From an uncultured Eubacteriales bacterium (GTDB taxonomy: Bacteria; Bacillota; Clostridia; Oscillospirales; Oscillospiraceae), in the NCBI GenBank assembly GCA_900549705.1, contig URPI01000107.1, positions 1 through 7,476 on the forward strand: 7,476 nucleotides of DNA, given 5' to 3'. Below are positions 1 to 6,220 of this stretch, piece after piece (the stretch's first letter is position 1; the number at the start of each line of letters is the position of its first letter). The translations under genes were made by a program, and so were the position numbers. The notes under the pieces were generated by a model that worked only from the letters and a program-made list of their open reading frames with translations, was not told the origin of the DNA and did not search any database.

Positions 1-70
1 AAGAGACGCATCGCCGTTGGCTGTTCATAAATTATTAGTCAGGACAGTCTAGTAGGGGTCGACGAGCAGA

Positions 71-98
71 AACCTGGGCGGGTCGAGCCGCCCAGGTT
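71..98 (-). terminator. Stem-loop just after dapF, possible weak terminator
   Basis: An 11-bp perfect stem (71-81 with 88-98, AACCTGGGCGG against CCGCCCAGGTT) closes a 6-base loop. On the minus strand it begins three bases after the dapF stop codon, which is where a terminator would be. It is not followed by a real U-run (the next minus-strand bases are TCTGCTCG), so intrinsic termination would be weak. The stem could instead be a transcript-end stabiliser or part of a dispersed GC-rich repeat: the ten bases GTAGGGGTCG at 52-61 also occur at 5986-5995 inside the foldback element. Confidence 0.4.
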
Positions 99-101
99 AC
101 G

Positions 102-887
102 TCATTCTGCGTTCCAATCCAGAATTTCCGTAATTTCCGTGGGGCCTTCCTGGTACAGTGCGGTAACGGTGCCGTTTTCCCCCTCTACCCGGACGTTCAG
201 GGTGCCGCCCTTATTTTGCAGGGTCAGCGCACCGCCGGGGAGTTTGCCTTGCTTCCACAGCACTGCCGCCACGCTGCCGCAGCCGGTGCCGCAAGCCAGG
301 GTGAAGTCCTCCACCCCTCGCTCAAAGGTAAGCACCCTTACCTCGTTGCCGGAAATGAAGGAATAATAGTTGACGTTTGCCCCCTTGGGGAAGGCAGGAT
401 GGTGGCGCAATGTCTCCATCTCCGGGCGAAGCTTCTGGCTGTCCGCCCACAAATCCCCCCGGTATTCCCGGACGGCGTGGGGCAAGCCGGGATTGCCCAG
501 CTCCACATAGGCCACATCCTCCACCCGGTTCAGTTCCAGAGTGGTGGGGGTATTCAGCCGGATGCGGAAGCGGTTTCCCTCCAAATGCCAGCCGGGCACA
601 AGCCCTGCATCGGTCTGGACGGTCATGGATTCCCCGGCAATGCCCAGCTCGTTTGCAAACCGGCAAATGCACCGGGCACCGTTGCCGCACATTTCCCCCC
701 GGGAGCCATCGGAATTGTAAAAATGCAGCCGGAAGTCGGCAATGTCGCTGTTGTCCACCGCCATAAAGCCATCCGCTCCCCGCAGGGCGCAAAGCTCCTT
801 TGCCCAGACGGAATAGTCTGCGGTCAGCCCCCGTCCGTCAATGACCATAAAATCATTTCCGGCACCGTTCATGTAATAAACCTTCAT
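102..887 (-). CDS. dapF: Diaminopimelate epimerase DapF
   Basis: This cytosolic, cofactor-free enzyme interconverts LL- and meso-diaminopimelate, supplying the cross-linking residue of peptidoglycan and the precursor of lysine. The 261-residue product has the family's usual length. It opens with the typical MNGAGNDF segment (residues 6-13) and carries both catalytic cysteines: C67 in MCGNGARC and C199 in ACGTGCGS, the two halves of the proton-transfer pair. The FERGVE segment (188-193) is also typical. The usual GNPH substrate loop reads GNPGLPH (131-137), a three-residue insertion that I believe occurs in some Firmicutes DapF proteins. The ATG at 887-885 follows a GAAAGG ribosome site (897-902) with 9-base spacing, inside the end of dapB. 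Only 5 bases separate the two genes, so it is co-transcribed with dapA and dapB. The stop is TGA. Confidence 0.97.
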   Translation of the reverse strand: MKVYYMNGAGNDFMVIDGRGLTADYSVWAKELCALRGADGFMAVDNSDIADFRLHFYNSDGSRGEMCGNGARCICRFANELGIAGESMTVQTDAGLVPGWHLEGNRFRIRLNTPTTLELNRVEDVAYVELGNPGLPHAVREYRGDLWADSQKLRPEMETLRHHPAFPKGANVNYYSFISGNEVRVLTFERGVEDFTLACGTGCGSVAAVLWKQGKLPGGALTLQNKGGTLNVRVEGENGTVTALYQEGPTEITEILDWNAE

Positions 888-892
888 CGCAT

Positions 893-1615
893 TCAGCCTT
901 TCAGCAGGTCGGTCATGTTGTACATTCCGGCGGGCTTGCCCACCATGAAGCGGGCTGCCTCCACGCCCCCCTCTGCCAGCATGGCACGGGTGTGAACCTC
1001 ATGGCGCAGGGTGATGGTCTGGGTGGGGGTGCAGACATACACCTCGTGAACCCCCACCACATTGCCCATGCGCAGGGAGGAAATGCCCACCTCGTTCTTT
1101 TCCCGCTTGCATTCGCCGCTGCGTCCGTCATGCTCCACCGCCTCGGGGCGGGCTTCCTTCACGGCCTCAAACAGCATCCGGGCGGTGCCGCTGGGGGCAT
1201 CCACCTTCCGGTTGTGATGCACCTCCACAATTTCCACATCCGCCTCGGGGAACAGCGCCACGGTCTGCCGGGTCAGCTGGCACAGCAGGGCGATTCCCAG
1301 GCTCATATTGCCGGAATAGAACACGGGAATCCGGGTGGCAGCCTGGAAAATCTGCTGCTTTTCCGCCTCGGTGTGACCGGTGGTGCCGATGATGGCGGCA
1401 GCACCGATTTCCTTTGCGTAGGCCAGCACATCTGCAATGGAGCTGTGATGAGAGAAGTCAATCACCACATCGGCCTCCACCTTGCCCAGCTCCCGGAAGG
1501 TCCGTGCCACACCGTTGGCACCGTCCAAGCTGACGCGGCCAACCACCTCGTCCCCCAGAATGCCGGAAATCAGCTGACCCATGGCACCGTTGGCACCGCA
1601 CAGTACAGCTTTCAT
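893..1615 (-). CDS. dapB: 4-hydroxy-tetrahydrodipicolinate reductase DapB
   Basis: DapB reduces the DapA product to tetrahydrodipicolinate using NAD(P)H, the second committed step of diaminopimelate and lysine synthesis in the cytosol. The 240-residue protein is at the short end of the family. The N-terminal dinucleotide-binding loop GANGAMG is at residues 7-13, with GTTGH at 77-81 and the SGNMSLG segment at 101-107. The signature HHNRKVDAPSGTA (133-145) carries the catalytic histidine pair and lysine K137, matching the E. coli HHRHKVDAPSGTA motif. The ATG at 1615-1613 overlaps the dapA stop as ATGA, so translation is probably coupled. A G-rich site, GGGGGTG (1621-1627), lies 5 bases upstream. 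The C-terminal region (…GGVEAARFMVGKPAGMYNM…) is also typical. Confidence 0.97.
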   Translation of the reverse strand: MKAVLCGANGAMGQLISGILGDEVVGRVSLDGANGVARTFRELGKVEADVVIDFSHHSSIADVLAYAKEIGAAAIIGTTGHTEAEKQQIFQAATRIPVFYSGNMSLGIALLCQLTRQTVALFPEADVEIVEVHHNRKVDAPSGTARMLFEAVKEARPEAVEHDGRSGECKREKNEVGISSLRMGNVVGVHEVYVCTPTQTITLRHEVHTRAMLAEGGVEAARFMVGKPAGMYNMTDLLKG

Positions 1616-2508
1616 ACGTTCACCCCCAGCTGGCGCAGACGGTTCATCATCCGCTGGCGGTTTTCCTCCTGCATGGGAACCAGCGGCAGGCGGAGATTTT
1701 CGCTGCCGAAGCCCATGGCGGAAATGGCAGCCTTGACAGGGATGGGGTTGGCTTCACAGAACAGGTCATGAATCAGGGGCAGATAACGGCACTGCATCCT
1801 GGCCGCCTCGGCCACTCGACCGGCGAAGAACGCATCGGTCATATCCACGGTCTGGCGGGGAACAACGTTGCTGAGAACGCTGATGACACCCTTGCCGCCC
1901 ATGGACAGCATGGGAACCGTCAGGGCATCCTCGCCGGAATAGATGTCCAGCTTGTCGCCGCAGCGGGCAATCAGGTCTACCACCTGGCTCATGTTGCCGC
2001 TGGCTTCCTTGACGGCAGCGATGTTGGGATGCTCTGCCAGCTTCTCAATGGTGGCGGGCAGCAGGTTGCAGCCGGTGCGGGAGGGGACGTTATAGAGAAT
2101 GATGGGCTTGTCCACATTGTCGGCAATGGTGCGAAAGTGCGCCAGCAGGCCGCTGTCCAGGGACTTATTGTAGTTATAGTAGGGAGTGACCACCAGCAGG
2201 GCATCTGCGCCAATCCGGCAGGCGGTCTTGCTGTATTCCAGTGCGTGGAGGGTGTTGTTGGTGCCGGTGCCTGCAATCACAGGGACGCGGCCATTCACCC
2301 GCTCCACGGTGAAACGGATGATTTCGTTGCGCTCGGCGGGGGTCAGGGTGGCGCTCTCGCCGGTGGTACCTACGGCGACCAGGGCGTTGATGCCGCTTTC
2401 CAGCTGAAAGTCAATCAGTCTCCCCAGGGCTTCATAGTCCACGCCGGTCGAGGTCATCGGGGTTGCCAGCGCAGTGGCAACGCCCTGAAAAATGGTGTTG
2501 TGTTTCAT
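1612..2508 (-). CDS. dapA: 4-hydroxy-tetrahydrodipicolinate synthase DapA
   Basis: DapA condenses pyruvate with L-aspartate-4-semialdehyde through a Schiff base and is the entry point to diaminopimelate and lysine. The 298-residue protein is a full-length class I aldolase-type TIM barrel. Visible active-site residues are the Schiff-base lysine K167 in VKEASGN, Y139 in LYNVPSRTG, the T48/T49 pair in VGTTGES, Y110/Y111 in TPYYN and R144. The C-terminal NPIPVKAA segment is typical of true DapA rather than related N-acetylneuraminate lyases. The ATG at 2508-2506 has the best ribosome site of the dap genes (AAAGGAG, 2518-2524, 9-base spacing). The stop overlaps the dapB start. Fifty-five bases separate it from the upstream gene. 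They contain no recognisable lysine riboswitch, T-box or convincing promoter, so regulation is not visible here. Confidence 0.97.
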   Translation of the reverse strand: MKHNTIFQGVATALATPMTSTGVDYEALGRLIDFQLESGINALVAVGTTGESATLTPAERNEIIRFTVERVNGRVPVIAGTGTNNTLHALEYSKTACRIGADALLVVTPYYNYNKSLDSGLLAHFRTIADNVDKPIILYNVPSRTGCNLLPATIEKLAEHPNIAAVKEASGNMSQVVDLIARCGDKLDIYSGEDALTVPMLSMGGKGVISVLSNVVPRQTVDMTDAFFAGRVAEAARMQCRYLPLIHDLFCEANPIPVKAAISAMGFGSENLRLPLVPMQEENRQRMMNRLRQLGVNV

Positions 2509-2517
2509 GGTATTTTT

Positions 2518-2524
2518 CTCCTTT
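2518..2524 (-). promoter_or_regulatory. Ribosome binding site of dapA
   Basis: AAAGGAG on the minus strand, 9 bases before the dapA ATG, in the short A-rich leader between the DUF2461 gene and dapA. It fixes the dapA start and suggests independent ribosome loading rather than coupling to the upstream gene. Confidence 0.85.
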
Positions 2525-2563
2525 TATCTGTGAAGGATGGTTGGTGGAAGTGCAGGGGTGCTT

Positions 2564-3223
2564 CTATTCCCGAAGCCCTTGGGTAACAAAATTAAAGTAA
2601 TCATACAGCGGGATGAGCTGTTCCAGGAAGGTTTTGGCGCGCTGCCCCAACTCCGGCCCGAAAATATCCTCTCCCACCGGCTTGTGGACGGTCAGGCTGA
2701 TGTCTTCCTTCCAGGCAAAATAGGGGGCAAGGGATTCCTGGGGTGCTTCCTTGGGGCGCTTGTAGCAGTTGGCGGTGACTTCCATGCCCGCTGCCTGCTG
2801 CACCTGGGTCAGCATGGAAAGAAATTCCTGGGGCTGGGCGGCCAGACGGCGGCGGAAGGCCTCCATGGTGGCGGCCTTGGGCTTCCACAGGGTGAAGCCG
2901 TAGCTCACTTCCTCCGGTCGGATTTCAAAATACAGGCAGGGATTTTCCGCCCACCATTCCACATCCTTGCGGATGCAAATCCACAGGCTCTCCTTGTATG
3001 GCTCTGCGTGGTGGAGACGGGCATCCCGGTAAATGCGGCTGACCTTCAAAACATCGCCGCTGCGGCTGAGGAAAGGCTGAAACAGCTCCTGCCCCAGTGC
3101 CTTCATCGGCTCATACAGAGTGGCGGTATATTGGGCTTTGTGCTCCAAAAACCACTCTCGGTTGTTGTTCATACGAATGCCCCAGAGAAAATCGATGGTC
3201 TCAGGGGTAAAGCCGGTAAACAT
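2564..3223 (-). CDS. DUF2461 (TIGR02453) family protein
   Basis: This 219-residue soluble protein matches the DUF2461/TIGR02453 family, whose biochemical function is not known to me. Family hallmarks are visible in order. An N-terminal segment ending NNNREWFLEHKAQY (residues 19-32) corresponds to the family's N-N-x-R-x-W-F pattern. A central SRIYRDARLHHAEPYKES segment corresponds to the usual F-R-I-x-R-D-x-R-F…PYK block. A conserved FEIRPEEVSYGFTLWKP-type strand follows. The usual RDxRF phenylalanine is leucine here. There is no signal peptide or membrane segment. The ATG at 3223-3221 has an AAGGGA-like site about 10 bases upstream, and the gene starts 18 bases after the phosphoesterase stop, so it is probably in the same operon. 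A role in diaminopimelate synthesis is not implied by its position next to dapA. Confidence 0.88.
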   Translation of the reverse strand: MFTGFTPETIDFLWGIRMNNNREWFLEHKAQYTATLYEPMKALGQELFQPFLSRSGDVLKVSRIYRDARLHHAEPYKESLWICIRKDVEWWAENPCLYFEIRPEEVSYGFTLWKPKAATMEAFRRRLAAQPQEFLSMLTQVQQAAGMEVTANCYKRPKEAPQESLAPYFAWKEDISLTVHKPVGEDIFGPELGQRAKTFLEQLIPLYDYFNFVTQGLRE

Positions 3224-3241
3224 GATTTTATATTCCCTTCT

Positions 3242-3943
3242 TTATCTATGCAGTGCATTCATGCCGAGAATCTTATCCCACTCGCTGTCCATCACCGTGT
3301 GCTTGCTTTTCCACCGAAGCTGATTGCGGTGTTTGGGGGAAACCTCCCGTTCTGGAATCTCCAGCACAAAGCGCTCATAGGCGTTGATGAGGGTGGTTCC
3401 GTTGTAATCCCGCACCCGTTCCAGCGTGTTGTCATAGCACAGATGAACGTGACCGTGTACCAGATACTGCGGGTGATATTTGTCCAGCAGCTCCCGCAGG
3501 GCGGCAAAGCCCCGGTGAGCCGGGTCGTCTGCATCCCCCAAACCGGCAGGAGCCGCATGGGTCACCACAATGTCCACTCCCTTGCAGCGCCACAGCGGAA
3601 AACGGAGATTGCGGATGCGGCGGCGCATTTGTTTCTCTGTATACTGGTAACGCCCCGGATGATAGCGGCGGCAGCCGCCCAGCCCCATAATGCGCACGCC
3701 GTTGTATTCCACAATGGCATCGTCAATGCAGTCGCAGCCCTCGGGGGGCTGGTGCTCATAGCTGGCATCGTGATTACCGGGGATAAACAGCAGGGGGCAC
3801 CTGGCAACGGTCACCAGAAATTGCAGGTAGGTGGATTTCAGGTCGCCGCAGGAGATGATGAGGTCAATGCCGTCCAGCCTGCCGGGAACATAGAAGTCCC
3901 ACAGCGCCGGACATTCTTCATCGGAGATGAACAGGATTTTCAA
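3242..3943 (-). CDS. Metallophosphoesterase family protein
   Basis: This is a 233-residue calcineurin-like phosphoesterase whose substrate cannot be told from sequence. The metal-site motifs are present in order: D8 (SDEE), CGDLK with D34, GNHD at 56-59, H129 in VTHAAP, and HGHVH at 163-167. Motif I, normally D-x-H, reads D-E-E, so the first histidine ligand is missing. I recall related clostridial proteins with the same SDEE…LWDF opening, so this looks like a subfamily trait rather than damage. The start is TTG (3943-3941): the in-frame codon three triplets upstream is a TGA, and the next Met is residue 86, beyond two metal motifs. Candidate ribosome sites are GAAGG (3 bases away) and AAAGAAG (9 bases away). 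The gene overlaps the preceding BMP-domain gene by 26 bases, which suggests coupled translation. Confidence 0.92.
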   Translation of the reverse strand: MKILFISDEECPALWDFYVPGRLDGIDLIISCGDLKSTYLQFLVTVARCPLLFIPGNHDASYEHQPPEGCDCIDDAIVEYNGVRIMGLGGCRRYHPGRYQYTEKQMRRRIRNLRFPLWRCKGVDIVVTHAAPAGLGDADDPAHRGFAALRELLDKYHPQYLVHGHVHLCYDNTLERVRDYNGTTLINAYERFVLEIPEREVSPKHRNQLRWKSKHTVMDSEWDKILGMNALHR

Positions 3944-5885
3944 CTGCCTTCACTTCTTTCTGTAGCGGAATCTCGTCTTTATAGATTCCCAGTTCCCGCA
4001 CCATATTGCGGGACATGGGCAGAAGCTCATCAAAGGAAGGAATGGAACCGCAGACATTGTCAACCAGCCAATCCATGTGAATCAATTCTTCGGTTGTAAA
4101 CGTTGTGGTATAGTCGTTGTTTTTCACCGTGCCGTCCTGGGCGACAATGCGGCGGCGGAAGGGGGAGATGGCACCGGCGCGCATTCCGTCATGGAGGATT
4201 TCCGCCAGCGTGCGCAGTCCCTGGGGCAGCTTATCGGAAAAATCGATGCCGATGGTGTCGCTGTCCATACCCAGCCAGTAGTTTAGACCCGCTCCCTCCT
4301 TGTCCCGTTTCAGTCTGCCGGAGAGAATACCCTGAATCACATCCACATAGAACTTACCCCATACCCAAACAGGAGAGCCAAGGGGAATCAATTCTCCCTT
4401 GTCATCCATGAGGTAGGTGCCGTAGTTGCAGAAATTCAGAAAGGTGGAGGACTGCACCGGCACATCCCGGTTGGAAATCACCCGGATGCCGTCGGCAAAA
4501 AGGTCTGCCTGATGGGTTCCAGCCACGCAGGACCAGCGCAGCTCAATCTGCGCCCGGGGGTTGGTGAGCTGTGCGCCCAGGGCAAAGGCATTGATGGAAG
4601 CGGGCACACCATAGATGGGATAGGAAGCGATATAGCCAATGCGGTTGTTCTGCGCCATGGCACCGGCAATGGCACCGGTGATGAACTTGGCCTCAAACAC
4701 CCGGCCATAGTAGGTGCGGAAGCTGCTGTAGGGCTGGTCAAGGGTGCAGCAGAAGAAATAAACCTTGGGATATTTGACTGCGGCCTTCAAAACGGTCTGT
4801 GCCATCTGGGGCACGGTGGCAAACACCACCTGAGCGCCGTCCTTGACTGCCTGTTCAATCAGCTTTTCGGCCTCCTCCGGGGTGTTGCCCTGGAGATAGT
4901 TGCGGACGGTCACTTTTTCTTTCAAGGTTTTTTGCATATATTCTCTGCCCTTGTCGTGCCCCAGCCCCCAGCCGCTGGTGGCGGGGGTGAGGGCGTGGAT
5001 GAATGCCACATTCAGGTGGTCAGGCAGGGTAATCCAGCCCAGGAAGCCGGGCTTGGAGGCTTCCAGCTTGGTGGCCACATTTACAGAATCGTTATTGGAG
5101 GCCACGATGTCCGCCCATAGGTCGGACACGCTCTTTTTCAGGGCGGCAGTGGAGAGATTGGACAGATCCTCAAAGGGATACAGCTTCAGCCAGAGCAGCA
5201 GCGCCTCCTCAGGAAGAATGTCCAGCTGCCGGGTGTTGGCCGCGTTGAACGCTTCCCGGAAGTATTGATAGCGGGCGTTAAAGGTACGGCGCTCATCCTC
5301 CGTCCATTTCACCCCCGGCTCCTTGCCCAGCAGCGCCAGGAGCTTTGCATAGTCCTTTGGGCGGCGGAACTGGACAGTGTAGATACCGGCAGACTTGAAA
5401 AAATCCACAAATTCATAGTAAGCCACAATGCGGGGGTCGTCACTCATGGGCGGCATGACCCGTTTTACCGAGGCAGGAATCCGGGGCGCACCGAAATAGC
5501 GCAGGACACTGACCCGCTTGTTTCCCTCCTGGACATAGAAATTGCCCAGATATTCATAGCAGGTGATGGGATCACGGATGCCTTCGCCCAAATGGGCATC
5601 GCACAGGGAAATCCACTTGCCTGCAAATTCGGTTTTTGGATCCAGCAGCGGCAAAAAGCTGGGGGAAAAGGCGGCAATCCGCCCGGCGGACTTGGTGCCC
5701 ACAATCCGTTCGGAGGGAATATCCATAACACCTACTTCCGCAACGGTTAAGGTGTCGATATCCGGCAGCAGTTCATCAAGTACCTGGGGATTGGGGTCTT
5801 TGCCGGCAGATACCAGCTCATCAGCCTCCCGCTGCCCCATTTTCAGCGCCTTGATGTATTCTTCCCGGGAAGTTTGCAGAGACAT
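3918..5885 (-). CDS. ParB-like/BMP-domain fusion protein, probably cytosolic
   Basis: This 655-residue protein has two recognisable parts. Residues about 50-135 resemble a ParB/Srx-type module: PITCYEYLGNFYVQEGNKRVSVLRYFG ends in a block like the DGNHRVSVAR signature of that fold. A helical linker spans roughly 150-285. From about 290 (LNVAFIHAL) to 560 is a BMP (PnrA/TmpC/Med-type) periplasmic-binding-protein fold. Signs are the FEAKFITGAIAGAMAQ block followed by NRIGYIASYPIYG, the ALGAQLTNPRA block, and FYVDVIQGILSGRLK. Known BMP relatives bind nucleosides as lipoproteins. Here there is no signal peptide, lipobox or membrane segment, and no transporter genes sit beside it, so a cytosolic ligand-sensing role is my inference. 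Upstream of the ATG at 5885 is a perfect AGGAGG, so I prefer it to the in-frame ATG at 5903, which lacks one. The gene is the first of the putative operon. Confidence 0.85.
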   Translation of the reverse strand: MSLQTSREEYIKALKMGQREADELVSAGKDPNPQVLDELLPDIDTLTVAEVGVMDIPSERIVGTKSAGRIAAFSPSFLPLLDPKTEFAGKWISLCDAHLGEGIRDPITCYEYLGNFYVQEGNKRVSVLRYFGAPRIPASVKRVMPPMSDDPRIVAYYEFVDFFKSAGIYTVQFRRPKDYAKLLALLGKEPGVKWTEDERRTFNARYQYFREAFNAANTRQLDILPEEALLLWLKLYPFEDLSNLSTAALKKSVSDLWADIVASNNDSVNVATKLEASKPGFLGWITLPDHLNVAFIHALTPATSGWGLGHDKGREYMQKTLKEKVTVRNYLQGNTPEEAEKLIEQAVKDGAQVVFATVPQMAQTVLKAAVKYPKVYFFCCTLDQPYSSFRTYYGRVFEAKFITGAIAGAMAQNNRIGYIASYPIYGVPASINAFALGAQLTNPRAQIELRWSCVAGTHQADLFADGIRVISNRDVPVQSSTFLNFCNYGTYLMDDKGELIPLGSPVWVWGKFYVDVIQGILSGRLKRDKEGAGLNYWLGMDSDTIGIDFSDKLPQGLRTLAEILHDGMRAGAISPFRRRIVAQDGTVKNNDYTTTFTTEELIHMDWLVDNVCGSIPSFDELLPMSRNMVRELGIYKDEIPLQKEVKAVENPVHLR

Positions 5886-5890
5886 AGCGT

Positions 5891-5896
5891 CCTCCT
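5891..5896 (-). promoter_or_regulatory. Ribosome binding site that decides the BMP-protein start
   Basis: A perfect AGGAGG on the minus strand lies 5 bases before the ATG at 5885-5883. It falls inside the six-codon extension that would result from starting at the in-frame ATG at 5903, which makes the shorter protein the likelier product. Confidence 0.85.
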
Positions 5897-5917
5897 GATA
5901 CATAGTTTTTCATGTTT

Positions 5918-5946
5918 ATCATACCGTATTCCGGGGCAAATTGCAA
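5918..5946 (-). promoter_or_regulatory. Sigma-A-type promoter of the BMP-phosphoesterase-DUF2461-dap operon
   Basis: Read on the minus strand, a -35 box TTGCAA (5941-5946) and a -10 box TATGAT (5918-5923) are separated by exactly 17 bases. The sequence upstream of the -35 (5947-5958) is almost all A and T, like an UP element. Transcription would begin near 5911, giving a leader of about 25 bases before the AGGAGG-led ATG at 5885. The right-hand neighbour of this promoter is the foldback element, whose target duplication ends 10 bases from the -35 box. This is the only convincing promoter found upstream of the six-gene group. Confidence 0.7.
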
Positions 5947-5955
5947 TAATAAAAT

Positions 5956-5964
5956 AATCTGGTG
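5956..5964. repeat. Target-site duplication, left copy
   Basis: AATCTGGTG directly abuts the left end of the foldback element and is repeated exactly at 6212-6220 abutting the right end. The perfect 9-bp direct repeat is the footprint expected of transposase-mediated insertion. Confidence 0.85.
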
Positions 5965-5977
5965 CACGACGATTGCA
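5965..5977. repeat. Left terminal inverted repeat of the foldback element
   Basis: CACGACGATTGCA, the exact reverse complement of 6199-6211. The match stops at the 14th base. Confidence 0.85.
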
Positions 5978-6198
5978 TGAGCGACGTAGGGGTCGCCAAC
6001 CTGGCGACCCGAGCGGCGAAGCCGCCTTGGCTCCCCTGAAAGGGGAGCTGGCAGCCCGAACGGGCTGACTGAGGGGTTTTCTTGCTCAGTTTACGGACAA
6101 ACCCCTCCGCCTCACGTTCGTTCGGCACCTCCCCTTCCAGGGGAGGCATGGGCACTTCGTGCCAGAAGGTCGCTAAAATGGCGATACTTGTTTACTTG

Positions 6199-6211
6199 TG
6201 CAATCGTCGTG
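6199..6211. repeat. Right terminal inverted repeat of the foldback element
   Basis: TGCAATCGTCGTG, pairing base for base with 5965-5977. It is followed immediately by the right copy of the target duplication. Confidence 0.85.
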
Positions 6212-6220
6212 AATCTGGTG
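6212..6220. repeat. Target-site duplication, right copy
   Basis: AATCTGGTG, identical to 5956-5964. Removing one copy plus the element restores a plausible uninterrupted intergenic sequence between the permease terminator and the operon promoter. Confidence 0.85.

Larger units (their letters stand above)
5965..6211. mobile_element. MITE-like foldback element, 247 bp
   Basis: The element begins CACGACGATTGCA (5965-5977) and ends with its exact reverse complement (6199-6211), a 13-bp perfect terminal inverted repeat, flanked by 9-bp direct repeats. The two arms (5965-6079 and 6099-6211) are imperfect reverse complements throughout, meeting at GAGGGGTTT/AAACCCCTC around a 19-base centre. Each arm is itself a run of small GC-rich hairpins: 5990-6010, 6013-6025, 6030-6048, 6052-6067, 6128-6146 and 6151-6163. 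No transposase is encoded, so it would have to be moved in trans by a related element elsewhere. Similar hairpin strings (GGCTCCCC…GGGGAGCTGGCAGCC…GACTGAGGGGTT) are, from memory, abundant in gut Oscillospiraceae genomes. The transposase family cannot be named from these ends. Short open frames here are translations of the repeat, not genes. Confidence 0.85.

Noticed and set aside
2509..2563. Lysine riboswitch or T-box upstream of dapA
   Set aside because: The gap is only 55 bases, far too short for either structure, and no characteristic motif is visible.
2600..2628. TATGAT on the minus strand (2600-2605) as a possible internal promoter for dapA
   Set aside because: The sequence at the -35 position (2623-2628, TCCTGG) is far from consensus and there is no TGn extension, so chance within the DUF2461 coding sequence is the simpler explanation.
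216..4099. A chain of long plus-strand open frames (216-995, 992-1771, 1768-2586, 2537-4099) lying opposite the dap, DUF2461 and phosphoesterase genes
   Set aside because: They are antisense shadows. In GC-rich genes that rarely use TTA, CTA and TCA codons the opposite frame stays open, and the apparent end-to-end linkage only mirrors the tight packing of the real genes. The translations are low-complexity (G, H, Q rich) and match no family I know, while the minus strand encodes clear enzymes.
5886..5903. Start of the BMP-fusion protein at the ATG at 5903
   Set aside because: It lacks a ribosome site of its own, whereas the in-frame ATG at 5885 is preceded by a perfect AGGAGG that would otherwise be coding sequence.
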